NCBI GenBank assembly: GCA_030052745.1
Contig: JANBVO010000004.1
Location: 1,054,001-1,118,000, forward strand
From: Pleurostoma richardsiae
Lineage: Eukaryota > Ascomycota > Sordariomycetes > Calosphaeriales > Pleurostomataceae
Direction: 5' to 3'
DNA: 64,000 nt
Below are positions 38,119 to 50,265 of the stretch, in pieces. The notes below the pieces were generated by a model. It did no database searches. It saw only the letters and a program-made list of their open reading frames with translations, and was not told the DNA's origin. The translations under genes and the position numbers were made by a program. Within the stretch, counting starts at the first letter, position 1. The number at the start of each line of letters is the position of its first letter.

Positions 38119-39453
38119 GGCCACCCTTGGCACCCCTGTCTCCAGCGATCTCTCAGCTTGCCGATGGAGCCGACGGCTCGACAAGTCGGTGTAGCATAAC
38201 AAGCTGTTTCCGGGCGCGAGCCTGGCATGCCTGGCACGCCTGGCATCGCGGACGCCGGCCGGGCTGGGATTTTGTGGGAACAGTGAGCGACCGGAGGGCC
38301 CTCTGATAAGGCTAAACAGTGGCGTCATGGGTAATACGTGCGTGGTCTGATGCCCTGGCGTCTGACAACTGGAGTTGAGGTTCCAGACTGCACAGCCAAT
38401 CACGACCCACAAGCGGAACGCCTTGCGCTCCCAGTGCTCACTCACACCATTTGCTGCACCCATCTCTCGCCGTTGGCGGCACGTGGGGGCACTGGGGGAA
38501 AAGGTCTCAGCCACCTGCAGGGTCGAGGACTAGAGCAGAGAGATGCTGAGCGAGGAGGACATGGGATTGTCGAGATGCGCAAGAGAAACAGCTCGGATAA
38601 GAGCCGGGAATTCCCCTTCACGTGCGCGGAGTACGAGAGACTCCAGATGACATGCGAATACTCCGTATGAGACCACATTCTGTGGGACCGGAAGCCCGGT
38701 TGGCTCTCCCCAAGGTAAGGGGTAGAAACTTGGACGTAATACTCCCCATATTGTGGAGTCTGTGAAGATTTCTGCAGAGGATTCAACAATACAAATGCCT
38801 TTCAATTCCTCTGAAACCACTTACAACCTCTTGTAGCGGTCGCAAGCTTTCCGGAGATACATATCTCGATGCACTGGGCGCACCGTCAAGTTGCGGATGC
38901 ATGCCCGCGATAGGGACTCATATCTCGAACCCGAATATCATCGTGGGCATGATACGTGGAGCAAAAAAACACCCAGGGCTTACCAGATGTCCTCCCCCCC
39001 GAGGAAGACGTGTCTCAATTATCAATCCCCTGCCCCCTGTGGTCCTGGCACGCCAGTACATATCGGCCATCGGATCTCCTTGGACGCTCCCATCTCGACA
39101 GATATGACAGTTCAGAGCGGTGCTTCAGGTCGACACCTGGTCCCAGTTTGCAGCCCAATGAAGATGATCCTTCAACCCAGTGATCGTTTCTCCTCGACTC
39201 CCCGAAGAAAGTCATCCTAAACCGGCATCGTGTCGTCATATCTTAATAAGAGGTCTCTCCCGACCAGGCAAACCATTAAAGGGGGGTTTCTCTCTACTCG
39301 CCATGTAAGACAATTCGTCTGGAGAAGCAGAAGCCGCCGTCCGGAACTCCGATTCAATGCAATCAACAGGGAAGGGCCACCCTTGGACCTCATGAACAAG
39401 CACAGCCGAAAGGAGTCGTTAGAATCGTGCAGACAGAGTGCAGCCCTCAGCAA

Positions 39454-40831
39454 TCACAGAATGCCAGAGTCCTTGAGGGCATTGTTCAAGATCGTTTCCT
39501 TGACGGCGGCAAAGACGAGACGAATATTTGATGTGTCGGTTGCTTGCGTCAAGCTGCGGAACCAGTTAGCACCTCCTTCAGCAAGTTACCACAGGCCAAT
39601 GGGGTCTCACTGAGGATATAGGTTGAGATGTGCGCGGTTCACCTGGTTGAACCGCCATAACAAGTACTTTGCCGCCTTGTTCACATCATTACCTCCGGAG
39701 TAGTCGGGAAAGTAATTCCCCAGCGGCGACCTCCCAAGCTTTTGTTTGAAAATGTCGACTTTGTTTAGGAAGAGAATGATGCTGGTACGCATGAACCATC
39801 TTGAGTTGACTACCGAGTCGAAGAGCAGCAGACTTTCCATCATCCGATTCTAGTACCATCAGTCAGCATACTTGGGCCTCCGACAGGCGTCATGGTCTAG
39901 GATGCGTACCTGACTGCTCTCTTCAAGTAAGACCTGGTCGTACTCGCTCAACGCCACGCAGAATATGATGGAGGTCACATTCTCGAAGCAGTGAATCCAC
40001 TTCTTTCGCTCACTTCGCTGACCGCCAACATCAAACATACTACAAGATCGTTAGGCCCGCAATGTCCGGGAGAGGAGGGGGAAGGTTAGGTCGCGCCACA
40101 TACTGAATGCTGAGTTGGCCCATCTGGAAGCGAGTTTCGTAGATACCTGTGGTCTTGGTTCTCGCACGGAGCACATCCATCTCAGTGGGCAGGTAGTCTG
40201 GCTGAACTATCCTTGTAACATGCTCGAAGAAGCTGAATGTCTCGCTGTCAACATGATGCTTGGCGGAGCCATGGAAAGGAGAGATGGAAGACGTACTATT
40301 CAGCCGAGTCCATCAAGTAGAACTCGGTCTGTCTTTCCATGAGCTGGTCCTTGGCAGGGTCGTTCCATATCGCCTGCACGGCGTCTCCAACCCTCGGGTC
40401 GAGCTGTGCCTGTGGTCCAGCCTCAACATTATACTCCAGCAGGAAGTCGCAGTACTGCCTGTTCTCTTCAACAGCCAGCTCGATGTCGAACTGACGCATA
40501 GCATTCACCACAGCCTTGGCGCACTCCACTAGGTTCTTGAACACCGTGGGCCGGTAGTTGTATAGTTCATCTTCGGAGTATCCTTTGAGATGAATGATCT
40601 TCATCTGCTTGACAATGGTTGATTTGCCGCTCTCGCCAGATCCTGCAGGTAGATCACAATTAGTCATCTGCTTGTACACGGCAGGACATACTATTGAAAG
40701 ACCGCACCCAAGAGAAGGATCTTGCATTCCCGGCGTAGTCTTTTTGAGTCCTCCTCCAGATCCCGATCGATTTTCTGGCTCCTTTTCTTCTGCTCAGTCT
40801 CCTCACTGCTGGCGCTCATGCAGGCGCCCAT
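39454..40831 (-). CDS. gna-3: Heterotrimeric G-protein alpha subunit, group III (GNA-3-like)
   Basis: Six exons (- strand): 40831-40708, 40642-40297, 40232-40104, 40039-39910, 39849-39611 and 39553-39454; introns 57-65 nt; 355 aa. The N-terminus [21 protein letters not shown] with Gly2 and Cys4 fits myristoylation and palmitoylation and is typical of the fungal group III subunit. The GTP-binding motifs are GSGESGKST (42-50), the switch I region RARTKTTGI, the switch II region [20 protein letters not shown] (NKxD) and a TDTSNI loop in the TCAT position. The C-terminus NALKDSGIL lacks the Cys at -4. By family knowledge, group III G-alpha acts upstream of adenylyl cyclase/cAMP-PKA and influences conidiation and nutrient sensing. 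Plasma-membrane associated. All junctions fit. Confidence 0.94.
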
Positions 40832-41559
40832 CTTGTCTGGTGAGTCGGCTCGAGCTCGAGCCTCGCCAGGTGCGGTTGGTTTGTTGGTTGGTTGCCAGTG
40901 CCAGTGCTATAGCAAGTCTGGGGTTTGGCCGTCTGCTCCTCCCAACACGTGTGCTACAGATCCATGAGACGTTCTCCCTTGTATCGCGGCTGCGTGAGGG
41001 ATAGGTGAGAATGCGTCGCTATGGGTCTAGAAGCCGGTAGACTCGAGGGTGTGCTCAATGAGGGCCAGCAAGGTGAGCTGTCGATGCTCTTCGAATGCGC
41101 GCAATTGCAAGGGCACAAGCGCGGCGGGACGGAGTCGAGCTGGTGGGACGGAAGCTGAGTCGGGGACGGAGCTTCAAGGTCGACAGGTCGGATTTACCCG
41201 AGAAGCCAAAGGCTGCTAGCACCACGAGGGAGAGCGGGAGGGCGGGAAGGGGGCCCTGCGAGGGTCGAAGAGGGCGAATCGCGAGGCAGGAGCGGCGGTG
41301 CGACTTTAGGTAGAGTTGATTAAGCGGCAGGCGGCATGCGGCATCCCGCCCGGAGAGATGGATGCAGGTCAGTCCTGTTGGAATCCGGAGAAAGGATGGA
41401 GCCTTGGCCTGGCAGGAAAGGATCACGGAGATTTTTGAGAGGAGAGAGATTGGGGAATGAGTGAGCAACGCAGGCGGCGGCGAAATGCACGGAGTGGTGG
41501 AAAGTGTAAAGTGATGATTGCGGCTTAGGTCGATGGGGAACCTCGGTGCCGTCTCGCCA

Positions 41560-41610
41560 GCAGGAGCAGGTCGCAGGAGCAGGAGCCGGAGCAGGAGCAG
41601 CAGCGGGAGC
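41560..41610. repeat. GCAGGA/GGAGCA-type hexamer repeat
   Basis: Imperfect tandem GCAGGA/GCCGGA units. On the other strand it encodes the Leu/Arg/Pro-rich run of a spurious ORF. Confidence 0.7.
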
Positions 41611-43009
41611 GCTCTGCGCTTCGCTTCTCCTCTTGGTGAGCTCGACTCAGACCGACCGATAAGTGCAAGACGTCGGGTGGAAGACAAGACAAGGTACCTT
41701 TCCTTGCCTCGACCGTATTGCGTGGGTTACAGGCTGTGTGGGGTCTACTTGCCAGGTACCTCAGCCTCCGTCAGACTAGGGTAGAGTCGAAGCAGTAGCC
41801 AATATCGAAAACCACCACACGGCCAATTGCAGACCTGTCAGTTTAGGTTTCGGTCCCTGTCGACTCAGGGTACCCCCACCGCCGATGCCCTCCTCCGTCA
41901 ATAAGATGCTGTTCCCAGCCTTCACCTGGTGAGATCCTTTACTCCTCGGATAAGCGCGGATGAGGCAGAATACAGCGCACAAGGGCTCTTCTCTCGGCGA
42001 TTGGCCCGAGGGAGCGATCACCAGGGGCTGATCACAGAGTCTTCAACGCCTGTTCCTCTGCACGTCTGGCTGTCGCTCTCCCCCTGCTAATGCCTCGACG
42101 ACAATGCTCCGCACGTCAGGGAAGTTACCGAGTCTGGTACGTGCGCTTCGACGTGGAGACCCTGGGGGCCCAGCCTAGGACAGCTGTGAAAGACATCCAA
42201 GACACCCAAGTGGGAAGCTCGCCAGCCACTCATGCCGAGAGCAGGCCGACTCTGCGCATTGCATTGGCGCATCAGGGGACCTCGAGCAGATACGGAGGAA
42301 GCTCATGCGTGGAGAATGAAAGCTGCTACCTTAGCGGCAAGCCACTTGCGAGAGCAATTAATCGCGCCCGTAGCCTCGGCCTGTGCTGGTCGAGACGGCA
42401 CGCTTCCAGTTAGTCTTCCATTCAATTCCCAAATCCCGTAAGGTATCACCATCGCAGCTGCCTAGACTCTGCTTCTAGAACCCGAGAACTATCTTGGGGA
42501 TGAAGTGATACAAGAGATCACGAGATGCGGCCCCGGCCTCCTTCAGCCAGTTGTCAATGTTGCCTAGTTAGGCTGCGTGCATCCTCACACACTCTTGCGT
42601 CCATGGTCCTTGCCGTTCTTCCGCACAGCACATCAACTAGGAGACAGATCATCGTCCCGGTATCCGTGAGAACTGACCAAAGACATCAAGTAATCTCTTT
42701 CGCTGCCCTATCTACGGAGCCAGATAGTGCATCTACGCACATCTAGTCAGGGGGCAGGTGGAGTTATTCAGGCGGTATATCTCCCAACCTCCGCCCATTA
42801 TTGGCCCGCAAGCGATGCTCTTGGCTTCGAAGATAGCGCCATTGACAGTTCACTACTAGCATCTGGGCTATTTACCACGTGGAATCACAAGGACAGCTAC
42901 TGTCAACAGGTATGTACCTTCCGGCACGTACTTGGCTCTACAGTACTCCGTCCCCTACTTCACGGTGCAGACCCATCCAAGCTGGAGAGCACTGCAACTT
43001 ACTTAACTG

Positions 43010-43028
43010 TAGGTAGGTAGGTAGGTAC
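43010..43028. repeat. (TAGG)4TAC repeat
   Basis: Four tandem TAGG units followed by TAC, the longest run of the TAGGTAC motif found throughout the intergenic DNA of this window. Confidence 0.85.
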
Positions 43029-46000
43029 TTCACCTCCATCAGATCATCGTCTGGAATGGGACGTTAGACACGCTTGACCGAGTTCCCCCATTAAGGCTCT
43101 CCGACTTCGAGAAAAGAGGCGCAAACCAATTCAAAGCCACTGCTTTGACATCTCACCGCGTTAGGTAGGTGGTTAATGTAAGGTGTTGTTGGGTGTTGTA
43201 GCCATGCGATCGGCCGCCCCACGTGCGTTCCATATCACAATGCAAGAAATGCCTGAACCCTGGTCTGCAGTAACACTCAGGGTCTGTGGCGAGGGCTGCC
43301 AGGCAAGCTGTAGAATCTACTTGGACGTACCCACTAGCAGGACATACTCCTATACTAACTTGTATAATGTAAAGATAAGGGTGAAGCGTTAGCAGGTGAG
43401 TACTTCTGCTGAGAGATGAGCCCTATCTACCTGGGTAGGTAAATAGTTGTTTCTAAAGCTTGCCAGGGCTTCCTTGGACGTCGCCGCCCGAGCGCTGGCC
43501 AGGCCCCGTCTTCAGCATTAGAGAGTTCTCAGCTCAGATAACCGAAATAAGACCTGATTGCGTGGTCTCGGTGCTCGTTGCGTTCTCCGAGAGTTTAGGC
43601 CGAAGAGCTGACCATGTTCACGATCAGCTACCCAGGTGCCCGTGACTTAACGGCCAGGACGGACGAGATGGTATCATCGCTCTTTCTCGGAGAGGTTCTT
43701 GAAGTGACATTTCTCGGCTTTGCTGAAGATCTCAATACGCAGTACCGGACGTACTGTAGGTACCTCCTGCAGCTAGAGGCTATATGCCGGATCCTTAGCT
43801 ACGCAAGAGGGAAGGAGGAGTTATCTAGCTTCCCCTTTTGACGTTCGTCGCTCACCTGCCCCTATTGACCAACTTTCAGCTCCAAGGAGGTGCTTCAAGT
43901 TCCTCGGGTATTGCAACGGGACGGTCTCACCTCCGTTCATAGACGGGTCAAGCTCGGCGGTTCATCATTTAGCCCTAGGCGTTCGTTCGATGTCCACAGG
44001 GTAGGTTCCAGAACGCAGTCCCTTTCTTTTCAGCCTCCCACAAGTGTCGCAATGCCTGCATCTCTGCAGAGCGCGGGGACCGTTGAGACGGTTCCTTCCC
44101 GTCCCTCAAGCCACGCCTCCCAAGCCTCTAGCCAGAAACTGGCCATGCCGTTCTAGCCTATGGTCGAAAGGTGATATCAGGCTGGCTTCAACCTCATCTG
44201 AAGGAGTCACAGTCTCTTTACAGAATAGTGCCGCAAATGCTCTGGATGGCCTTTTTCTGATGGTAGCACGGCCATTATGCGAACTCTCGTCACGACGGTC
44301 AGGCATGGGAACCCCACGTCTGCGAGCACCCGGCCGCAAGGGCAAGAAAAAAGTTGTCGACCTCGGCAAGAGATTGCTACCATCGAGGAAAGCGCCACAT
44401 GCTACAGCCCAGGAAATCTGCGTATCAAGAGACTTAAGGTGCCTTTTCCCATGTGAGAATAGCACATGTGTCTATGGCGGTTGCGTGGCTTTTGTCTCTC
44501 ATTTCTGGAGACAGGAATGGGGCTTGTGTTTCCGGCACCTACCTCTATGCACCAGAGAACCTCTGTCTCCAAAGCTCTTAGCAAAATGAACTTCGGGGAG
44601 GCCAACGTCGCTCGCATGCCTTTACGTTCTCACATCGGCGTGTGTATTGCCTAGGGTGTTGATATAGGTGCAGAAAGGTCGAGGTGCGAGAAGGGAGAGG
44701 TACCAGAAAATGAGCCTGGTGCTATGTAAAGCGGCCCGTCTACTAGAAGCTCAACATTGGCTCCGTTGCCATCGTCCTACCATTGTATCAATGTCTCCGC
44801 GAAACTTGGCTCGAAACAGTGTCCAGTGTACGTCGTCCAGTCCGCAAGTCTACGCGCATGAATGCTGCAATTACACGCTCTGGATACTGATGCACTCTTA
44901 AGCCCGTATGCTGGTGACTCTAAAGTCATGTTCCAGGGGCTGAAGTTGCGGCGGCACCTCTACTTTACTACTGCGTTTCCTCCTTGTATAATTGGCTTTT
45001 TCAACTCCCCGGTCAACGGGCCGCCCTCAAGTCTCCTGACTGCAACCCTTTGCCGCCCAATTAGACAAACTGAAGAGTCTGACTGGCTCTGGTCACCTGC
45101 ATAAGTCTGGCAGAGATCGTGCGACAATGTTGATAGTTTCACCAGTCAAGTTCCTCTGGCAAGTCTGTTCGGTCCAGATCTCGACGGCCAGCCGGCATTA
45201 GGGCGCCAGAAGGAGGTGGGAAACCTGCATTAAGGACTGCCTATCATCCCGCTATGAGGCAGGAACACAAATATCACCGGCCCAGTGTGCTCTTGTCCCA
45301 TATTGGTCCGCTTCCAACGAGTACACACAGAGGACAAGATACCCGGATGATTGACACCGGAACTAAACGTCTCGCTATGAGGCATGTGCTGTTGGAAGGC
45401 ACTTAGCTCCTTGCTCGCTGTGATATGAGAAGGAGAGCTTTTAAGATACATGCGGCTTGCTTTCATGGGACCGTGACGTGAAGGTACTGTCCTCAACTAA
45501 GATGGCCAAAGAGACGAACTGCGCAGCGTAGCTAATTCGACGCTTTTCGCGGCAGCGCAAACGGCTTGGCTGCTTACCTCACCCTTTATGGTGAGTCTTC
45601 TCAAGAGACCCTCTCCTGTTTATGGCGAGAGGGGTAACTTGAATGGAGGTCAGACCCCCGGAGCCCAATCCAGGCCGGACGGATACGTGGACACCCCCAC
45701 CTGTTAAACGCCCAAGCTTCCAGCGGCAACCATCCACGTCCGCCACCTCAAGCCTCAACCACCACTATTTTGCGCCTGGCGCTGCGACTTGACGAATATC
45801 GACGGCTACAATACCGGTGGCACAGTTCGCTGGACCTCTGGAACGTGCATGCCGCATCTCCAAAGCTCTCACTGCTCGGTCTTGTCACCGACCTGTCGTG
45901 ACACCCACCCACCGTCCTGCCCCGCGCCGTCGTCGGACTGCTCTCTGCCTCCTCCGTACCTCTGCCACTCCGTCACAGAACGTTTCGTCATCACGCGCGC

Positions 46001-46273
46001 AAACCGACGGCTCGGACATCGTCTTGGTTACAGGCCACAGCTCTCGAGATTACGACGGTGCTGATGCGTTGGCCTTGATGCTCTTTCTCGGTGCCTAATC
46101 GACCCCACGTTGTCCATCCCATCCATATTCCACCTACCGCGCGCGCGAGCTCGCCAGTCCTCCCCAGCACCGCTTCATCGCCGCTTCGAAAGTCTTTGAA
46201 GAGCACGGAATCATATTGGACGGTGAGCACAAGTTGAGATCTGTCTTTACCTGCTTCGCAGGGAGACGGCACA

Positions 46274-49200
46274 ATGACCCAGGTGCCCATGATCTCGGTG
46301 CCTCTCAAGGCCACCAACGAGATCGACTGGGTTGCTCCGCTTAAGAACTACATTCAGAACACCTACGGAGACGACCCAGAGAGATATGCTGAGGAGTGCG
46401 CAACCCTGAACCGCCTCCGCCAGGACATGCGGGGGGCTGGGAAAGACAGCACTGCCGGGAGAGATCTTCTGTACCGGTACTATGGGCAGCTCGAGCTTCT
46501 GGACTTACGGTTTCCCGTCGACGAGCAACACATCAAGATCTCCTTCACCTGGTGCGTGCCCCTGCCGCCGCAGGTGATTTGATGCGTGCAGTGTCCCGCA
46601 GCGACTGATGCGTGACTAGGTTCGACGCTTTCACCCACAAGTCGACGGCTCAGTACTCGCTCGCCTTTGAGAAGGCTTCGATAATCTTTAATATTGCGGC
46701 GGTCCTCTCCTGCCACGCAGCTCACCAGACGAGGACGGAAGAGGCCGGATTGAAGACGGCCTACCACTCTTTTCAAGCCTCGGCCGGCATGTTCACGTAT
46801 ATTAACGAGAACTTCCTTCATGCTCCGTCCTCGGACCTCAGCAGAGAAACTGTCAAAACTCTGATCAGCATCATGCTGGCACAGTCGCAGGAGGTCTTCC
46901 TAGAAAAACAGATCACTGACCAGAAGAAGATTGGCCTGCTGGCTAAGCTAGCTGCGCAGGCCGGAACTCTGTACCAACAAGCTATCGAAGGGGTGCAAGA
47001 CAATGTCAACAGAGCGATATTTGAGAAGGTTTGGCTGTTGATGGTTCAAGTATGTGATCCTCCCCCGGGGCCGTAATGTCGCATGAGGCTCTGCTGATAC
47101 TGTGCAGATAAAAGCTAGCCTCATGAACTCGATGGCCCAGTACTATCAGGCTTTGGCTGATGATGACGCGAATTCGCACGGAGTCGCTGTCGCACGACTT
47201 CAGGCCGCAGAGTCTCTTGCTAAAGAGGCGCACAGAGTCGCGCACAACTTTCCCGGCTCCGTCCCCCCGAACTCAAACCTTACAGCTGATTGCGGTCCCA
47301 TCTTAGCGGATCTCACAAAGCGTCACCTGACCACTGTCCAGGAGAAGCTCAAGGAGCTGTTGAAAGACAATGATTATATCTACCACCAGCCGGTTCCTCC
47401 AGAGTCCAGCTTGACACCCGTGGCCAAGCTTCCCGCGGCGAAGCCCATACCCGTCAGCGAGCTCTATGCTGGACAGGACATTCAGCGCATAACGGGCCCA
47501 GATCTCTTTGCCAAGATTGTCCCCCTTGCGGTAACGGAATCCGCAAGTCTCTATGATGAAGAGAAGGCAAAGCTCGTGAGGGCGGAGACGGAGCGTGTAG
47601 AACTGGCGAACAGCGAGATGGCTGCTAGCCTCGACTATCTCAGGCTACCTGGGGCTCTTCAGGTGCTGAAGGGCGGTTTCGACCAGGATATCATGCCGGA
47701 TGAAGACTTCAGGACATGGTGTGACGATGTTGCAGGCCACGAGGACCCTGCATCTATATTCGAGGTTCTGAGGTCGGAGAGGGATACAATTGTATCGATT
47801 TTGGAAAAGAGCACTAAGCAGCTAGACATGGAGGAGAGTGTGTGCGAGAAAATGCGCTCGAAATATGAGGGAGAGTGGACGCAGCAACCCAGCTCGAGGT
47901 TGACATCGACTCTAAGAGGCGACATAAGGAATTACCGGGAGGCGCTGGATGAAGCCTCAAGGAGCGATGGACAGCTGGCCGCAAAGTTAAGACAGAACCA
48001 GAACGAGTTCGAGGAGATGCGGACGGCTTCCCAAGCCGGGGATGTCGATGGCTTCTTCCAACGGGCTCTGAGCAAATTCCGGGGAAGGTCCAGCAACGCG
48101 GTGAGCCCTGCTGGCGAACAACCCAACCTTCTTGACGAGGACTTCGATGACAGCAGTCCCAGCGTTATGGAGCAGATTAGAAAGGTGGAGGAGATTCTGA
48201 AGAAGTTAAACCTCATAAAGCGAGAGCGAAACCAGGTCCTGAAGGACCTCAAGGACAAGGTATGTTAACGGAGCAGAGACTACGTAATTCCGATCTAACA
48301 TTTGCAGGTTCATAACGACGATATCTCGCAGATATTGATCTTGAATAAGAAGTCCATCGCCAATTATGAGAGCCAGCTCTTCGAGTCAGAGTTGGAGAAA
48401 TTCCGCCCGCATCAGAACCGGCTCATTCAAGCAAACCATAAGCAGTCAGCTCTAATGAAAGAACTGACCCTTACGTTCAACAACCTCCTGCAGGACAAGC
48501 GAGTCAGGGCAGAGCAGAGCAAGTACGAGTCAATCCAGCGGCAGCGAGCCTCAGTCATCAATAAGTACAAGCGTGCCTACCAAGAGTTTCTAGATCTGGA
48601 AGCAGGTTTGCAGAGTGCAAAGCGGTGGTATGCGGAAATGAAGGAGACCGTTGAGAGCCTAGAGAAGAACGTGGAATCGTTCGTGAACAACCGCCGGTCG
48701 GAAGGAGCGCAGCTCCTGAACCAGATCGAGCAGGACAGAGCCTCGAACAAGAGCGCACAAGCAGCGCTAGAGCAGGAGCGCCTAAGGGGCCTCATGGAGA
48801 GGATGTCCATGGAGCCATCATCGTCGCCACCAAAGCCGTCCGGATCCGCGAGACCTGTACCGGCGCCGCTGAACTTTTCAAGCTCCAGCCCGCGATATCC
48901 GCCGACGAATTTCGCCGGGCAATATCAGGTCCAACCAACTTCACCACCCCCGATCCAGACCAACCTTCCACCAGCAAATAATTATATGCAGCAGTCGAGT
49001 CAAAACTACCAGGCTACATACAATCCGAGCCAGTACGGTGTTACGCCGGGCCCGACCTCTCCACCTCCTACACAGACTTCCTTCGGCGTGCCCGGCCTAC
49101 GACCGGGTCCTACCTCTCCGCCTCCTACACAAACGTCCTTTGGCGTCGCTGCCCTCCGGCCAGGGCCTGCTTCTCCACCTGCGACGCAGACCACGTTCGC

Positions 49201-49444
49201 AGCTCCCAATCGACCATACAGCACGTACGGTAATCCGCAAGCAGCACAGACACCACAGACGTACGTACCCCCGGGTTTTGTGCCGCCACCTCCCCCTCCT
49301 GGACCGCCCCCTCTGGGACCTCAGCAAACGATCCATTTTGATTCGGCGAATTACGGTTACGGGTCCCAGCAGCCTCCACGGCCCCCTTCGACTCAGCAGC
49401 AGAGCCAGGCAGACCCGTGGGCTGGATTGAATGCATGGAAGTGA
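46274..49444 (+). CDS. bro1: BRO1 vacuolar sorting protein (ESCRT-III associated)
   Basis: Exons 46274-46551, 46620-47049, 47108-48259 and 48308-49444; introns 46552-46619, 47050-47107 and 48260-48307; 998 aa. The BRO1 domain fills about residues 1-380 (PLKATNEIDWVAPLKNYI, GRDLLYRYYGQLELLDLRFP, FEKASIIFNIAAVLSCHAA). A V-shaped coiled-coil domain follows to about 745, then a Pro-rich tail ending ADPWAGLNAWK. Bro1 binds Snf7 on endosomes, recruits the ubiquitin hydrolase Doa4 and is needed for multivesicular-body sorting. It is distinguished from PalA/Rim20 by the N-terminus and the DPWAGL tail. The tail has three to four copies of a PTSPPPTQTSFGV-like unit. Full length; strong call. Confidence 0.93.
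49026..49206 (+). repeat. Coding tandem repeat in the BRO1 proline-rich tail
   Basis: Three imperfect about 57-bp units encode GPTSPPPTQTSFGVPGLRP, GPTSPPPTQTSFGVAALRP and GPASPPATQTTFAAPNRP; a weaker QPTSPPPIQTNLPP copy lies about 75 bp upstream. In-frame copies suggest recent expansion of a Pro-rich binding tail. Confidence 0.8.
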
Positions 49445-50265
49445 GAATGTGGTTGATAAGCAGAGTGGCTCCTACTCTGAACAGGATGATAAAACAAGAT
49501 TGAGGCAGCTATCGCCCCGGCTTAGGGACACCGTCATTACGGACATAGGTACAGGTAGCTGGGGCTGATACCTAGTATCCTCTTCGCGAGGACGCCACCT
49601 CCCAATACTGATGCGCCAGTCAGGCAGTTCCGCATGGACTCGCTTCTATAAGATGTGAACGATGGTTCTTTGACATGTATGTATGCATGGTGTTGGAAGT
49701 AGATAGACATGGCATAGGGCATTACAGCGAAGCCTGGCATAAATTCGTCCAGATCAGATCCTCTTTCGCATTGAATGGACAGTCGCCTACGAGGCGCCTC
49801 AACTCTGTATAGCCCTTGATCTGTGTGGAGTACCTAAGAGAGTGCCGTCGGCCCGTTCCCCGCGGCCTGCATTCGGGGAGTATCTTGGCGGCGGATAGCA
49901 AGGCGAAGGAAGCAAGGGAGGGAACCAGCGAGCCAGCGGGCGTGGCTCGGGGCGAGGTCACAGGTGGCTCCACTTATATTCACGTGATGCCGTGCACGGC
50001 CAATGTCTGACACGAATCAGAGCGCGCTCTACCGCCGCAATCAAAACAAAGCCGGTGCTAAGTAAACATGCAGTGAGCCTCCACTGCCCACCCAGCACTC
50101 CAACTACGTACCCTCGACCCCAGAGCTTACCCTCTACAGCTTGGACTTTAGCAGCCATATATCCGCTCGACAGTCATGCTTCGTTAAGCACCTACAATCC
50201 CGAATCCATCTCCATCGACCGCACGTTTCCCTCCCTCTGCTCCTCGTCTTGCCCATTCAAGCGAA
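49445..50265. other. Intergenic, 821 bp, BRO1 to INCENP
   Basis: Contains the BRO1 3' region and the INCENP leader with two very short upstream ORFs (50068-50076 and 50176-50187). No other gene seen. Confidence 0.6.

Larger units (their letters stand above)
36929..39453. other. Intergenic, 2.5 kb, phosphorylase promoter
   Basis: Upstream of glycogen phosphorylase and downstream of G-alpha (both - strand). The + strand is purine-rich (GA/GGA tract about 37430-37640), which creates spurious Glu/Arg-rich ORFs. There is a CA-rich microsatellite at 38087-38118. No gene recognised. Confidence 0.55.
40832..46273. other. Gene-poor interval, 5.4 kb
   Basis: Lies between the divergent G-alpha (-) and BRO1 (+) genes. 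Near G-alpha it is G/A-rich with a GCAGGA-type repeat (41560-41610). The middle contains a (TAGG)4 run (43010-43025) and related motifs at 43161 and 43427. ORFs reach 181-210 codons (41055-41687 -; 44044-44589 +), but none has a domain or codon pattern I can support. It could hold long regulatory DNA, non-coding RNA or an eroded element. Confidence 0.5.

Noticed and set aside
41055-41687. 210-codon minus-strand ORF with Leu/Arg runs
   Set aside because: Created by the GCAGGA-type hexamer repeat and G/A-rich leader of the G-alpha gene.
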